This document shows positions 1 to 6,618 of a stretch of DNA of 64,000 nucleotides, one piece after another. A program made the position numbers and the translations under genes. Position 1 is the stretch's first letter. Every line of letters begins with the position of its first letter. The notes under the pieces were generated by a model. That model saw nothing but the letters and a program-made list of their open reading frames with translations, was not told the DNA's origin and did not search any database. The DNA lies in NCBI GenBank assembly GCA_020633415.1, contig JACKDQ010000001.1:372001-436000 (forward strand), read 5' to 3'. Source of the stretch: Deltaproteobacteria bacterium. Its GTDB lineage: Bacteria; Myxococcota_A; Polyangia; GCA-2747355.

Positions 1-1016
1 GCAAAGGCTTCGCGCCAGCTGGCGAGCGTCTCGATCATCCGCTCGGCACTCGCCTGAGCTGTCGGTTGGCGTTCGAGGCCGAGTGCCTGGCCGATGCGCT
101 GCAGCCGTTCGACGATCGCCGTCGCACCGTTCGCCAGGGCGGCATCGAGATTGGCGGCCAAGCAGGCGTCGAGCAACGCAGCGCAGGCCACCCCGTGAGC
201 GATCGGGAAGAATGCGCCGATCGGCGAGGCGAAGCCGTGGACCGCGCCGAGACCAGCGTTGGCCAGACAGATCCCCCCCAGCAGGCTGGCAAACATCAGC
301 TGCTCGCGCGCCTCTAGGTCGTCGCCGTCTTCGATCGCGCGTGGCAGCCAGCGCATGGCTTCGATGCCGCTCAGTGCCAGCGCATCGGTCAAGGGCGAGG
401 CTTGGGACGAGAGGTAGCTTTCGATCAGTTGAGTTAGGGCGTCCATACCACAGGCGGCCGTGATCGCCTTGGGTAGCGAGAGGGTCAGCGTGGGATCGAG
501 CAGGGCGATCGCCGGGATCATCTGCGGATGGCGGATACTCTTTTTGAACCCGGGGCCGCTAATCACTGCGTTCTTTGTAACTTCGCTGCCTGTTCCAGCG
601 GTTGTCGGAGCCGCAAGCATCGGTAGGGGGCGGTGGACAAGCTGTCGCCCGCTCCCGACGCCTTCGAGGTAGTCTCGGACGCTACCGTCGTTGGTCAGCA
701 TCGCGGAGATCGCCTTGCCGCAATCAAGGACGCTGCCGCCGCCGATGGCGACGATGTGATCGCAACGCGCGGCGCGTGCCGTTTCGCTCAGCACATCGAC
801 CTGGTCGACGGTTGGTTCGCCGCTACAATGGACGGTTGTTGTCCAGGCGCAAGCCTGGTTGATCTGCGAATAGCAGGCGCTGTTCCGCAACGCGCTTTTG
901 CCGAGCACCAACAGCGGCCGATCGCCGAGACTCTGCGACAAAGCGCCGAGCTCGGCGATCGCCTGGCGACCGAAGACGATTCGATTGGCGGTAAAGAAGT
1001 CGAAGCGCCTGATCAT
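1..1016 (-). CDS. Iron-containing alcohol dehydrogenase, 3' end cut by window
   Basis: About 338 residues are visible and the frame stays open to the window edge, so the C-terminus is missing. The start is the ATG at 1016 (reads MIRRFDFFTANRIVFG), 27 bp after the stop of the upstream gene. The N-terminal half has the nucleotide-binding loop AIGGGSVLDCGKA and the APTTAGTGSEVT segment typical of group III metal-dependent alcohol dehydrogenases. The metal region reads GMDALTQLIESY, then GAVHGFASPIGA and IAHGV: an Asp and two His ligands are present, while the usual second ligand (His in MDALTH) is Gln, a variant I believe occurs in a subgroup of this family. The expected reaction is NAD(P)-linked reduction or oxidation of a small aldehyde, ketone or alcohol. 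The substrate cannot be read from the sequence; the LsrG-like neighbour suggests the two act together. Confidence 0.9.
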   Translation of the reverse strand, partial: MIRRFDFFTANRIVFGRQAIAELGALSQSLGDRPLLVLGKSALRNSACYSQINQACAWTTTVHCSGEPTVDQVDVLSETARAARCDHIVAIGGGSVLDCGKAISAMLTNDGSVRDYLEGVGSGRQLVHRPLPMLAAPTTAGTGSEVTKNAVISGPGFKKSIRHPQMIPAIALLDPTLTLSLPKAITAACGMDALTQLIESYLSSQASPLTDALALSGIEAMRWLPRAIEDGDDLEAREQLMFASLLGGICLANAGLGAVHGFASPIGAFFPIAHGVACAALLDACLAANLDAALANGATAIVERLQRIGQALGLERQPTAQASAERMIETLASWREAF

Positions 1017-1042
1017 CGGTGGTGCCGCGCCTCGGCCAATCG

Positions 1043-1348
1043 TCAAAAGTCGGCGTCGGCTGGAAAGATGCTGTGATACTTCAGTCCCTGGCGCGGCACG
1101 GCCATCCAGGGTTCGACCGTATCGCGCCAGGTTGCGTAGTGCGCGGTTTGCTTGTGCTCCAAGAATGCCGCTTCGTCGCGGTAGACCTCATAGAGAAAGA
1201 ACCGTTGAGGGTCCTCCGCCGAGCGCAGCACGTCAAAACGTAAGGCGCCCGGTTCAGCGATCGTGCCTTGATGATTGTGGCGTGTCGCCTCGACGAAAGC
1301 GTCTTCCGTGCCGGCTTTGACCTGAATCGTCACGCAAACGACGTACAC
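1043..1348 (-). CDS. LsrG-like ABM-fold protein (putative quinol monooxygenase / AI-2 phosphate isomerase family)
   Basis: 101 residues. The GTG at 1348 is chosen because AGGAGGT lies 4-5 bases upstream; the frame is open further upstream but that part is Arg-rich and looks non-coding. The protein carries the antibiotic-biosynthesis-monooxygenase fold pattern: VTIQVKAGTEDAFVEA, GALRFDVLR, YEVYRDEAAFLEHK and HYATW. These segments closely resemble E. coli LsrG, which processes phosphorylated autoinducer-2, but the wider family also includes quinol monooxygenases (YgiN type). It lies between the CADD-like gene (8 bp upstream) and the alcohol dehydrogenase (27 bp downstream), so the three are probably one transcript. 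No other lsr genes are visible, which argues against a full AI-2 pathway here. Confidence 0.82.
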   Translation of the reverse strand: MYVVCVTIQVKAGTEDAFVEATRHNHQGTIAEPGALRFDVLRSAEDPQRFFLYEVYRDEAAFLEHKQTAHYATWRDTVEPWMAVPRQGLKYHSIFPADADF

Positions 1349-1356
1349 AAGACCTC

Positions 1357-2037
1357 CTAGGCGCAGATGTTGTGCCGCTGAGCGACGCCGTCGAGAATCT
1401 GCCACAGCGCGGCTAGCCCGGCTTCGGTCGCTTCGATCGCGTTCTTCTCGGTTTGCTCGTCGCGCACCAAACTGGCGAGGATCTGCTTGTCCCATTCGCG
1501 GTGTTCGCGATCCGCTTCCTCGTGGACAGCAAAAAACTGCAGCGTGCGGGTGTCATCGATGTCGTAGAATTTCTTGAGCCCGTCGATCTTCGCCTCGGCG
1601 ACCTCGGGCACCATCGCCTCGTAAGCGTAGAGCGCAGCCATCCCGCACTCAGGACCGTTGCGGAGGCAGAGTCGCTCGAAGGTGGCGACGGTGCGCTCTG
1701 TTTCATCGAAGGCTTGGGCGGACTGCACGTCATCGCGCGAAACGCCGAGACCCTCAGCAAAACGCAACCATAGCTCGGGATGGTTCTCCGGGCCGCTGTC
1801 CTCCTCGAGGATGTTGCGCAGCACGAGCCGGCGAGCGGCGGCGTCCTTTGTCTTGCTGTATACGCCACCCAGATAGCGCGGGAACGCATCGACTTGGCGG
1901 TAGTACTGGCGCGCGTAGTCTTGCAGCGCCGGCAGCGGCAGTTCGCCCGCGGTCCATGCCTGGTAAAACGGGTGCTTCAGTAGGTGACGGTCGGCGATCA
2001 TCTTGTCGATGGCGTCGAGACAGCGCTTTGCGTGCAT
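1357..2037 (-). CDS. CADD family protein, putative self-sacrificing p-aminobenzoate synthase
   Basis: 226 residues, start ATG at 2037 after CAGGAGAG. It belongs to the TenA/PqqC-like heme-oxygenase fold, CADD subgroup (Chlamydia protein associating with death domains), whose members make p-aminobenzoate for folate by consuming their own tyrosine side chain at a dimetal site. Compared with my memory of chlamydial CADD, every key position is kept at a constant offset of -2: metal ligands E79, H86, E140, H172, D176, H179, the donor tyrosine Y25 (KHPFYQAW) and the lysine K150 (EAKIDG). Length also matches the family. The role is inferred from these residues. It sits first in a short minus-strand operon with an LsrG-like gene and an alcohol dehydrogenase, which are not known folate genes. 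Confidence 0.85.
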   Translation of the reverse strand: MHAKRCLDAIDKMIADRHLLKHPFYQAWTAGELPLPALQDYARQYYRQVDAFPRYLGGVYSKTKDAAARRLVLRNILEEDSGPENHPELWLRFAEGLGVSRDDVQSAQAFDETERTVATFERLCLRNGPECGMAALYAYEAMVPEVAEAKIDGLKKFYDIDDTRTLQFFAVHEEADREHREWDKQILASLVRDEQTEKNAIEATEAGLAALWQILDGVAQRHNICA

Positions 2038-2472
2038 CTAGATCTTCTCTCCTGTTGGTTCGTGCTCTGATTCAAAATATCTGATCCACTGTCGCTGCCT
2101 TCGCGCTCGCGAGAGGTAGTGCCTCGCTTCGCGCCTCGCCATTGGCAAGCGCGATACCGCGTGAAAAGCGGATCGAATATTCTGAATCAGAGCACTGGGA
2201 TTATTCGGAACGCTGAGTTGAAACGAATGGCGAGAACTATAGCGGCAGCGGCGGCCTCAGGCGAGTGCCCTTTTTTCGCGCCGCATCCGGCGATAGGGCG
2301 GCTCGGCGATGTCGAGGCTGTGCCGGTCCATCGGCGGACAACGCGGCTGGCTGCGGCACCGGCCACTGCTTCGAAAGTTGCATCGGGTCTGGTTTGTATG
2401 TGGTTGTATTCTATATTGTTTTTGCTGGCACGCGCGGTGCTAAACCCCAGCCAATCACCGGAGAGCTGTGCG
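2038..2472. other. 435-bp intergenic region
   Basis: Separates the divergent genes starting at 2037 and 2473. It holds the 134-bp inverted-repeat element listed separately (2062-2195) and, further right, a more AT-rich stretch around 2395-2440 that may carry the promoter of the downstream gene. The open frame running through it in phase with the downstream gene has no ribosome site or signal peptide and is not considered coding. Confidence 0.6.
2062..2195. repeat. Imperfect terminal inverted repeat element (MITE-like)
   Basis: The 26-bp arms at 2062-2087 and 2170-2195 are inverted copies of each other with 23 of 26 positions matching; both begin or end with the outer sequence GTGCTCTGATTCA. 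The 82-bp interior shows no ORF. No clear target duplication is visible outside the arms. It could be a small non-autonomous mobile element or a transcript-folding structure in the divergent promoter region. Confidence 0.55.
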
Positions 2473-3432
2473 ATGGGATCGCTGGCGAGACGATACAATT
2501 GGTTGCTATTCAATGGGTTGCTACTTGGGGTACTGACCTGCCTGGCGCTGCCAGCTTGGGCCTGGCGTGGTCAGCTCAGGCGTTTTGAGCGCAATGCCGA
2601 CGCGAAAAGCGTGTTGGCTCCGCAGCGCATCCTCAACAACATGCTGCTTTCCAACACGGGACAGTCGGCTGGTTTTGGTCGCTATACCGTGGTCAATTTT
2701 GACCGCCAAAGCGGCGTCAGTTCGCCGCTTGACCGCGGTTCGAAGTTTGTCGTGATCCAAGACGTGGTGCATCGGCCCGATCGCCTGCATTTGCTGGGCA
2801 TTCCCACGCCCAATCAGCGCCAAGAGCAGATCTTGGTTCACCGCGTGCCGGGCTTTTTGCGCTGGGCGCTCGAGTGGTTGGTTCCCCCTCAACCCAAGAC
2901 GATTCGCACGGCAGACAATGTGGTTTGGCTGCATCAGGTCGCTCCCCAAGGCGCTCACCATCTCGGGCGGATGATGCGTCAATTGCTCGCCGACGCGTTG
3001 AAGCATCCGCACTTTAATCGGAGCCAGGACGCGCAGCTGTTTATCAACATGCCGGGCACTGGCGGGTTGAGTGTGCCGACCTTGCATGTCCACGCGCGTG
3101 GTGTGGCCAAGCGTGGGCCGCTCGATTGGTCGGCATTGGTTCGCGGCGCTGAGCGGCTAAGCAACGAGTCCCAACTCGACGGTGCCTACGCGCTCTATCG
3201 CCGCCCCGATCGGATCATCGCCATCGCCGATGCCCAAGCTGGTGGGATCAACGGGTTGTCAGCGAAGAGCGATCAATTACTGGGTCAGATGGTGCTGGCG
3301 AGCTACCGCGCGGCGCTCGAGCGCAGCAACCCCGCGATCACCGGCCGGGTGATCGTCGATCGCGACGGTAGTGACCGGATCATCGTTCAGGTCGTCGCCT
3401 CGCGGCACGACACCCACAACGCCGACCGCTAG
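2473..3432 (+). CDS. Secreted or membrane-anchored protein of unknown function
   Basis: 319 residues. The ATG at 2473 is preferred over far-upstream starts because GGAGAG lies about 6 bases before it and the protein then begins with a short basic segment and a hydrophobic helix ending in ALPAWAW, a plausible signal peptide. The mature part has no motif I recognise. It is mixed alpha/beta in character, with a segment LRWALEWLVPPQP in the middle and a run of short strands near the C-terminus (ITGRVIVDRDGSDRII). No cysteines or lipobox follow the signal. It stands alone between the CADD operon and a lipoprotein gene, and its stop codon is followed after one base by a perfect long palindrome. Confidence 0.75.
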   Translation: MGSLARRYNWLLFNGLLLGVLTCLALPAWAWRGQLRRFERNADAKSVLAPQRILNNMLLSNTGQSAGFGRYTVVNFDRQSGVSSPLDRGSKFVVIQDVVHRPDRLHLLGIPTPNQRQEQILVHRVPGFLRWALEWLVPPQPKTIRTADNVVWLHQVAPQGAHHLGRMMRQLLADALKHPHFNRSQDAQLFINMPGTGGLSVPTLHVHARGVAKRGPLDWSALVRGAERLSNESQLDGAYALYRRPDRIIAIADAQAGGINGLSAKSDQLLGQMVLASYRAALERSNPAITGRVIVDRDGSDRIIVQVVASRHDTHNADR

Positions 3433-3433
3433 C

Positions 3434-3501
3434 CAAAGGGGACAGTTCTAATGGTTGGTTAAACCAACTGGTTTAACCAACCATTAGAACTGTCCCCTTT
3501 G
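3434..3501. repeat. 68-bp near-perfect palindrome, REP/RAYT-like
   Basis: Left half 3434-3467 and right half 3468-3501 pair over 33 of 34 positions; only the central pair mismatches. The outer part reads CAAAGGGGACAGTTCTAATG and its complement. The GGGGACAG motif resembles outer ends of repeats associated with REP-type tyrosine transposases in many bacteria (recollection, not searched). It begins one base after the stop codon at 3432. As RNA it would form a very stable hairpin that could protect or end the upstream transcript, though no U-run follows. Confidence 0.8.
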
Positions 3502-3636
3502 CGTATCGTTACCTGGCGGTGACGATCGGGGTCTGCGCTCCTCGCTTCTCGGTGCTTGTCGCCAACGTTTTGCTGGGCGTACGCCGGCATGCGCTTTGCT
3601 CCTTGGGCGAAAACAATCCGTCGCCGAGGGGGCTAT

Positions 3637-4866
3637 ATGCACAAGATCATATTCGTTTTTTTGACTGCCATAGCAGCGGGCTGTCACGGGCAGCTCGACC
3701 GCGCCTTGCAGGGGGACGCCACGTCGACCGCTGACGGGGCCGCTGTACCAGCGATCGATGCCGAGGATGATGTGCTTGCTGGCGACAGCGCATCGGCTGA
3801 CACCGCGATTCGCGCTGATTCGTCGACAGCGCAGCCGAGGGCCAGCCACGGCCATTTCGCCGACCCGAGCCCGATTACCGTCGGTGGCGGTGCGAGCTAC
3901 GTCACCGTCAACCCGCCGCCGCAGCCGACGGTGACGGTCGATGGTGCGAGTCCCGGGGCAGCACAGGCCTTCGTGCAAGCCGTGCGCGACGGCAAGCCCA
4001 GCGATGTGGTGCTGGTTAAAGGGCGCATCGATTTGAGCGGATTGCGCGACATCGAGATCAATACCGTGGTCGTTGGCGATCGCGGCCGTGGCGATCAGTC
4101 GTTGCTCGTTACCAATGACTCGTTTAGCGGCTGCGAAGCGGACAGCTGCGCCGGCCGCGAAGACAACTGCCGAGCCTGCAATTTTCTCGACCTCAAAGAT
4201 GGCGCCAAGCTGATCGGTCTGACGATTCGTGGCCCGTGGGATCAATCGCAGCGCGATCACAGCGAGAACTGGAGTCGAGGCATTCGCGTCGGCGTTAGTT
4301 CCAAAGCGGAACTGATCAACTGTCGCATCGAGCAGTGGGGTCGGGTTGGCGTCGACGTACAGCACGGTCAGCTCGATGTGCGCTACAGCTCCTTCGACAT
4401 GATCAACGTTTACCCGATCGTCCAAGCCCATCGGAGCACGGTCAACCTCACCGGCAGTGAGATCCGCTTCTTTTGGCACGCGGTGGCCAGTACCGGCACC
4501 GACAAGCAGGACCTCGTCGTACGTTACTCACGGTTTGAACGCTACCCTCAGCCGACGGGATGGACGAAAAGCTACGGCGGTCTAATTATGCTCGACCGCC
4601 ATGGTCCCTGCGAAAGCTGCTCGGTCGATGTCGAGTACAGCACCTTCGCCAAGTACGAGAAGGTCGATGGCGATAGCAACTGGGAGCGCTGCTACGATGT
4701 CTGGAAGCGCGATGACGCGCCCCATGGGAAGATGGTTTTTCGCCACAACGTGACCAGCCGTGGCGACCATCCGACATACGCGGGCAGCGTGCGCTACGAC
4801 GGCAGCGGCGAAGAGATCGTTGAGGACAACGTCGTCGGTGAGCTGCTCAAGCTGCCGGCGCCCTAG
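3637..4866 (+). CDS. Lipoprotein with right-handed beta-helix (pectate-lyase-like) fold
   Basis: 409 residues. The ATG at 3637 gives a textbook lipoprotein signal (MHKIIFVFLTAIAAGC, modified Cys16) and lies 7 bases after GAGGGGG. After a low-complexity Asp/Ala/Ser linker (to about residue 80) the protein resembles pectate lyase superfamily parallel beta-helix proteins: repeated short strands such as LIGLTIRGPWD, GIRVGVSSKAELINCRIE and VRYSSFDMINVYP. Segments DLKDGAKLIG and FWHAVAS fit polysaccharide-lyase 1-like helices, but I cannot identify the catalytic Asp and Arg residues with confidence, so activity is uncertain. It should be anchored in the envelope and bind or cut polysaccharide. A four-Cys stretch around residues 165-185 may form disulfides. 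Its stop overlaps that of the convergent hydrolase gene by 4 bp. Confidence 0.82.
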   Translation: MHKIIFVFLTAIAAGCHGQLDRALQGDATSTADGAAVPAIDAEDDVLAGDSASADTAIRADSSTAQPRASHGHFADPSPITVGGGASYVTVNPPPQPTVTVDGASPGAAQAFVQAVRDGKPSDVVLVKGRIDLSGLRDIEINTVVVGDRGRGDQSLLVTNDSFSGCEADSCAGREDNCRACNFLDLKDGAKLIGLTIRGPWDQSQRDHSENWSRGIRVGVSSKAELINCRIEQWGRVGVDVQHGQLDVRYSSFDMINVYPIVQAHRSTVNLTGSEIRFFWHAVASTGTDKQDLVVRYSRFERYPQPTGWTKSYGGLIMLDRHGPCESCSVDVEYSTFAKYEKVDGDSNWERCYDVWKRDDAPHGKMVFRHNVTSRGDHPTYAGSVRYDGSGEEIVEDNVVGELLKLPAP

Positions 4867-5837
4867 CGTGGCTCGCCGGCGAGACCTTGTTGCTCGAGAA
4901 AGTTGAAGATATCGCGCCAGCAGCGTTTGGCCTGCTCGCGCCAGACGAAGGCGAAAAAGGCGTGGCCCTCACCTTCGTAGCGGAGAAACCGGTGAGCGAT
5001 CGCCAGCCGCTCAAGCGCTGCGTTCAGCCTGCGGCTGTCGTCGAAGACCGGGTCGCGTCCACCGACGGGCACTAGCGTTGGCGGAAAATCGCGCTCGGGT
5101 TGCTTGGCGTCCTCGAGAAAGTTCAGCGGATCGAGCAATGTCTGGTCTTCGGCATCGCTAACGAGCGGGGCATAGCTCTGCTCGATATAGTTGACGCGGT
5201 CGAGGGCCCAGCGCGCTAGGCCTTGGCGCCGATAGCGGTTGGTATCGCTGACTTGTAAGAAGCCACAACCGGCGATCAGTGCGCGCGGGCGAACCGCACA
5301 GCGATAGATCGACTCTGCGCGGCCTGAGTCCAGCCGATAGCTACTCGCGATCGAGAGCCCCAAAGCTAGGTTGGCACCCGCGGACTCGCCAGCGAGGATC
5401 AGGCGCTGAGGATCACCGCCGTAGCGTGCGGCGTTCTCGGCAACCCAAAGATAGGCATCGATCGCATCGTGGGGCGCGGCAGGAAAGCGGTACTGCGGAG
5501 CGAGACGATAATTGATGTTGAACACGCAGTAGCCGCGGCGGGCGTAGTGCAGTCCCATCATCCAATGGGTGTTCTTCGAGCCGAGGCGAAAGCCGCCACC
5601 GTGGATATAGAGCACGATCGGCAGCAGTCCCTCACGTTTGATCGGCCGGTAGACGTCGAGCAAATGGTCACTTTGTCCACCGGGACGATAGCTGATGTTT
5701 TCCAGCACTTCGACGCCGTGGCGTGAGGCGCGCGCCGCTGGGTGAAGACGGGCCAGCGCTGATGCCCCATGGATGAAGCCGGTGATCAGTTTGCCGATTA
5801 GTGCGCCACGGATCGGATCGACGTTGGGACGATTCAT
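4863..5837 (-). CDS. Alpha/beta hydrolase, esterase/lipase-like
   Basis: 324 residues. The oxyanion motif HGGGF (79-83), nucleophile elbow GESAG (S152), acid D262 in GGRDPVFDD and base H292 in GEGHAFF form the full catalytic set of the hormone-sensitive-lipase / BD-FAE group of alpha/beta hydrolases. Such enzymes hydrolyse short-chain esters, often acetyl or feruloyl groups. No signal peptide is visible, so it is probably cytoplasmic; the N-terminal 40 residues have a mild amphipathic helix that could touch membranes. It is convergent with the beta-helix lipoprotein gene (stops overlap) and stands upstream, on the same strand, of no obvious partner. The start ATG at 5837 follows a weak ribosome site, so it is the least certain detail. 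Confidence 0.88.
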   Translation of the reverse strand: MNRPNVDPIRGALIGKLITGFIHGASALARLHPAARASRHGVEVLENISYRPGGQSDHLLDVYRPIKREGLLPIVLYIHGGGFRLGSKNTHWMMGLHYARRGYCVFNINYRLAPQYRFPAAPHDAIDAYLWVAENAARYGGDPQRLILAGESAGANLALGLSIASSYRLDSGRAESIYRCAVRPRALIAGCGFLQVSDTNRYRRQGLARWALDRVNYIEQSYAPLVSDAEDQTLLDPLNFLEDAKQPERDFPPTLVPVGGRDPVFDDSRRLNAALERLAIAHRFLRYEGEGHAFFAFVWREQAKRCWRDIFNFLEQQGLAGEPR

Positions 5838-5943
5838 GGCGCTAATTTGACCGGTTGGACAAACAAGATCAAGCGCACTGTGCTATCTGCGGGGATCGAT
5901 ATAGCTTTCGCTCGGTCGCCCGAGGGGGGCGCTCGCGCGGACG

Positions 5944-6588
5944 TTAGAGCACCGCGCCGTTGACGTTGTACTCGGGACGACCGAAGGGCAGGAAAAAGAC
6001 GATCTCCAATCGGTCGCCGTCATCGAACTGCAGGCTAGCGCGTCCACCGATCTGACCAGCCGTCGGAATCGCCGCGTTGTCGGGATGACTTTCCGTGACC
6101 TTGAAGTCGAGCAGTTCAAAGCTGCCTTCGCTGGCCTGTTTGACCAACTCACCGGGGCGATTACCTGCGGCATCGATCGCTGGTTCGTGTTCGAGCAGCG
6201 CGGTCAGCGCGCTGCCGATCGGATAGCGCTGGCCGACCTCGAGCGCCGGAAAGTCGGTGCCGAGGTGGCCGATGCTGATCTCAAAGATCGGGTTTCCGTC
6301 GCTGGTCTGTTCACCCTCGAGTTTGATCAGATTGAGCGTGGCCGTTGGGTAGTCGAGCACGGCTCCCGCGGCGGTGATGTCGAATTCGAACGGTGCGGCC
6401 AGCTTGATCGCGTTGTCGCTGCTGAAGTCGAAGCTCGTTGCCTTTCCACCGAGTACGCCCGATCCGCGAAAGTTGATCGCGGCGTTGCTGTAGCTCAGGT
6501 CAACTGCGTCAGACGGGGTGGTGCAGCCGCTGCAGAGGCCAGCGGCTAACCAGAGCAACGGGGCAAGTCGGAGCATCTGTCGGGTCAT
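5944..6588 (-). CDS. Lipoprotein of unknown function
   Basis: 214 residues. The signal peptide ends in a lipobox, LCSGC, giving Cys22 as the lipid-modified residue. The mature protein is rich in beta-strand-like stretches (LSYSNAAINFRGSG, LDYPTATLNLIKLEG) with few charged clusters, and ends in FLPFGRPEYNVNGAVL. I do not recognise a family. Start ATG at 6588 lies after a GGGAG-type site. It is 30 bp downstream of the VWA-like lipoprotein gene on the same strand and is probably cotranscribed with it. Confidence 0.75.
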   Translation of the reverse strand: MTRQMLRLAPLLWLAAGLCSGCTTPSDAVDLSYSNAAINFRGSGVLGGKATSFDFSSDNAIKLAAPFEFDITAAGAVLDYPTATLNLIKLEGEQTSDGNPIFEISIGHLGTDFPALEVGQRYPIGSALTALLEHEPAIDAAGNRPGELVKQASEGSFELLDFKVTESHPDNAAIPTAGQIGGRASLQFDDGDRLEIVFFLPFGRPEYNVNGAVL

Positions 6589-6618
6589 TTTGTTCTCCCT
6601 CGCTGGGTTAGCTTTCCG

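Noticed and set aside
3484..4479. Long minus-strand open frame opposite the beta-helix lipoprotein gene
   Set aside because: Arg/Val-rich antisense frame with no start signal; the plus strand has a clear lipoprotein signal and ribosome site.
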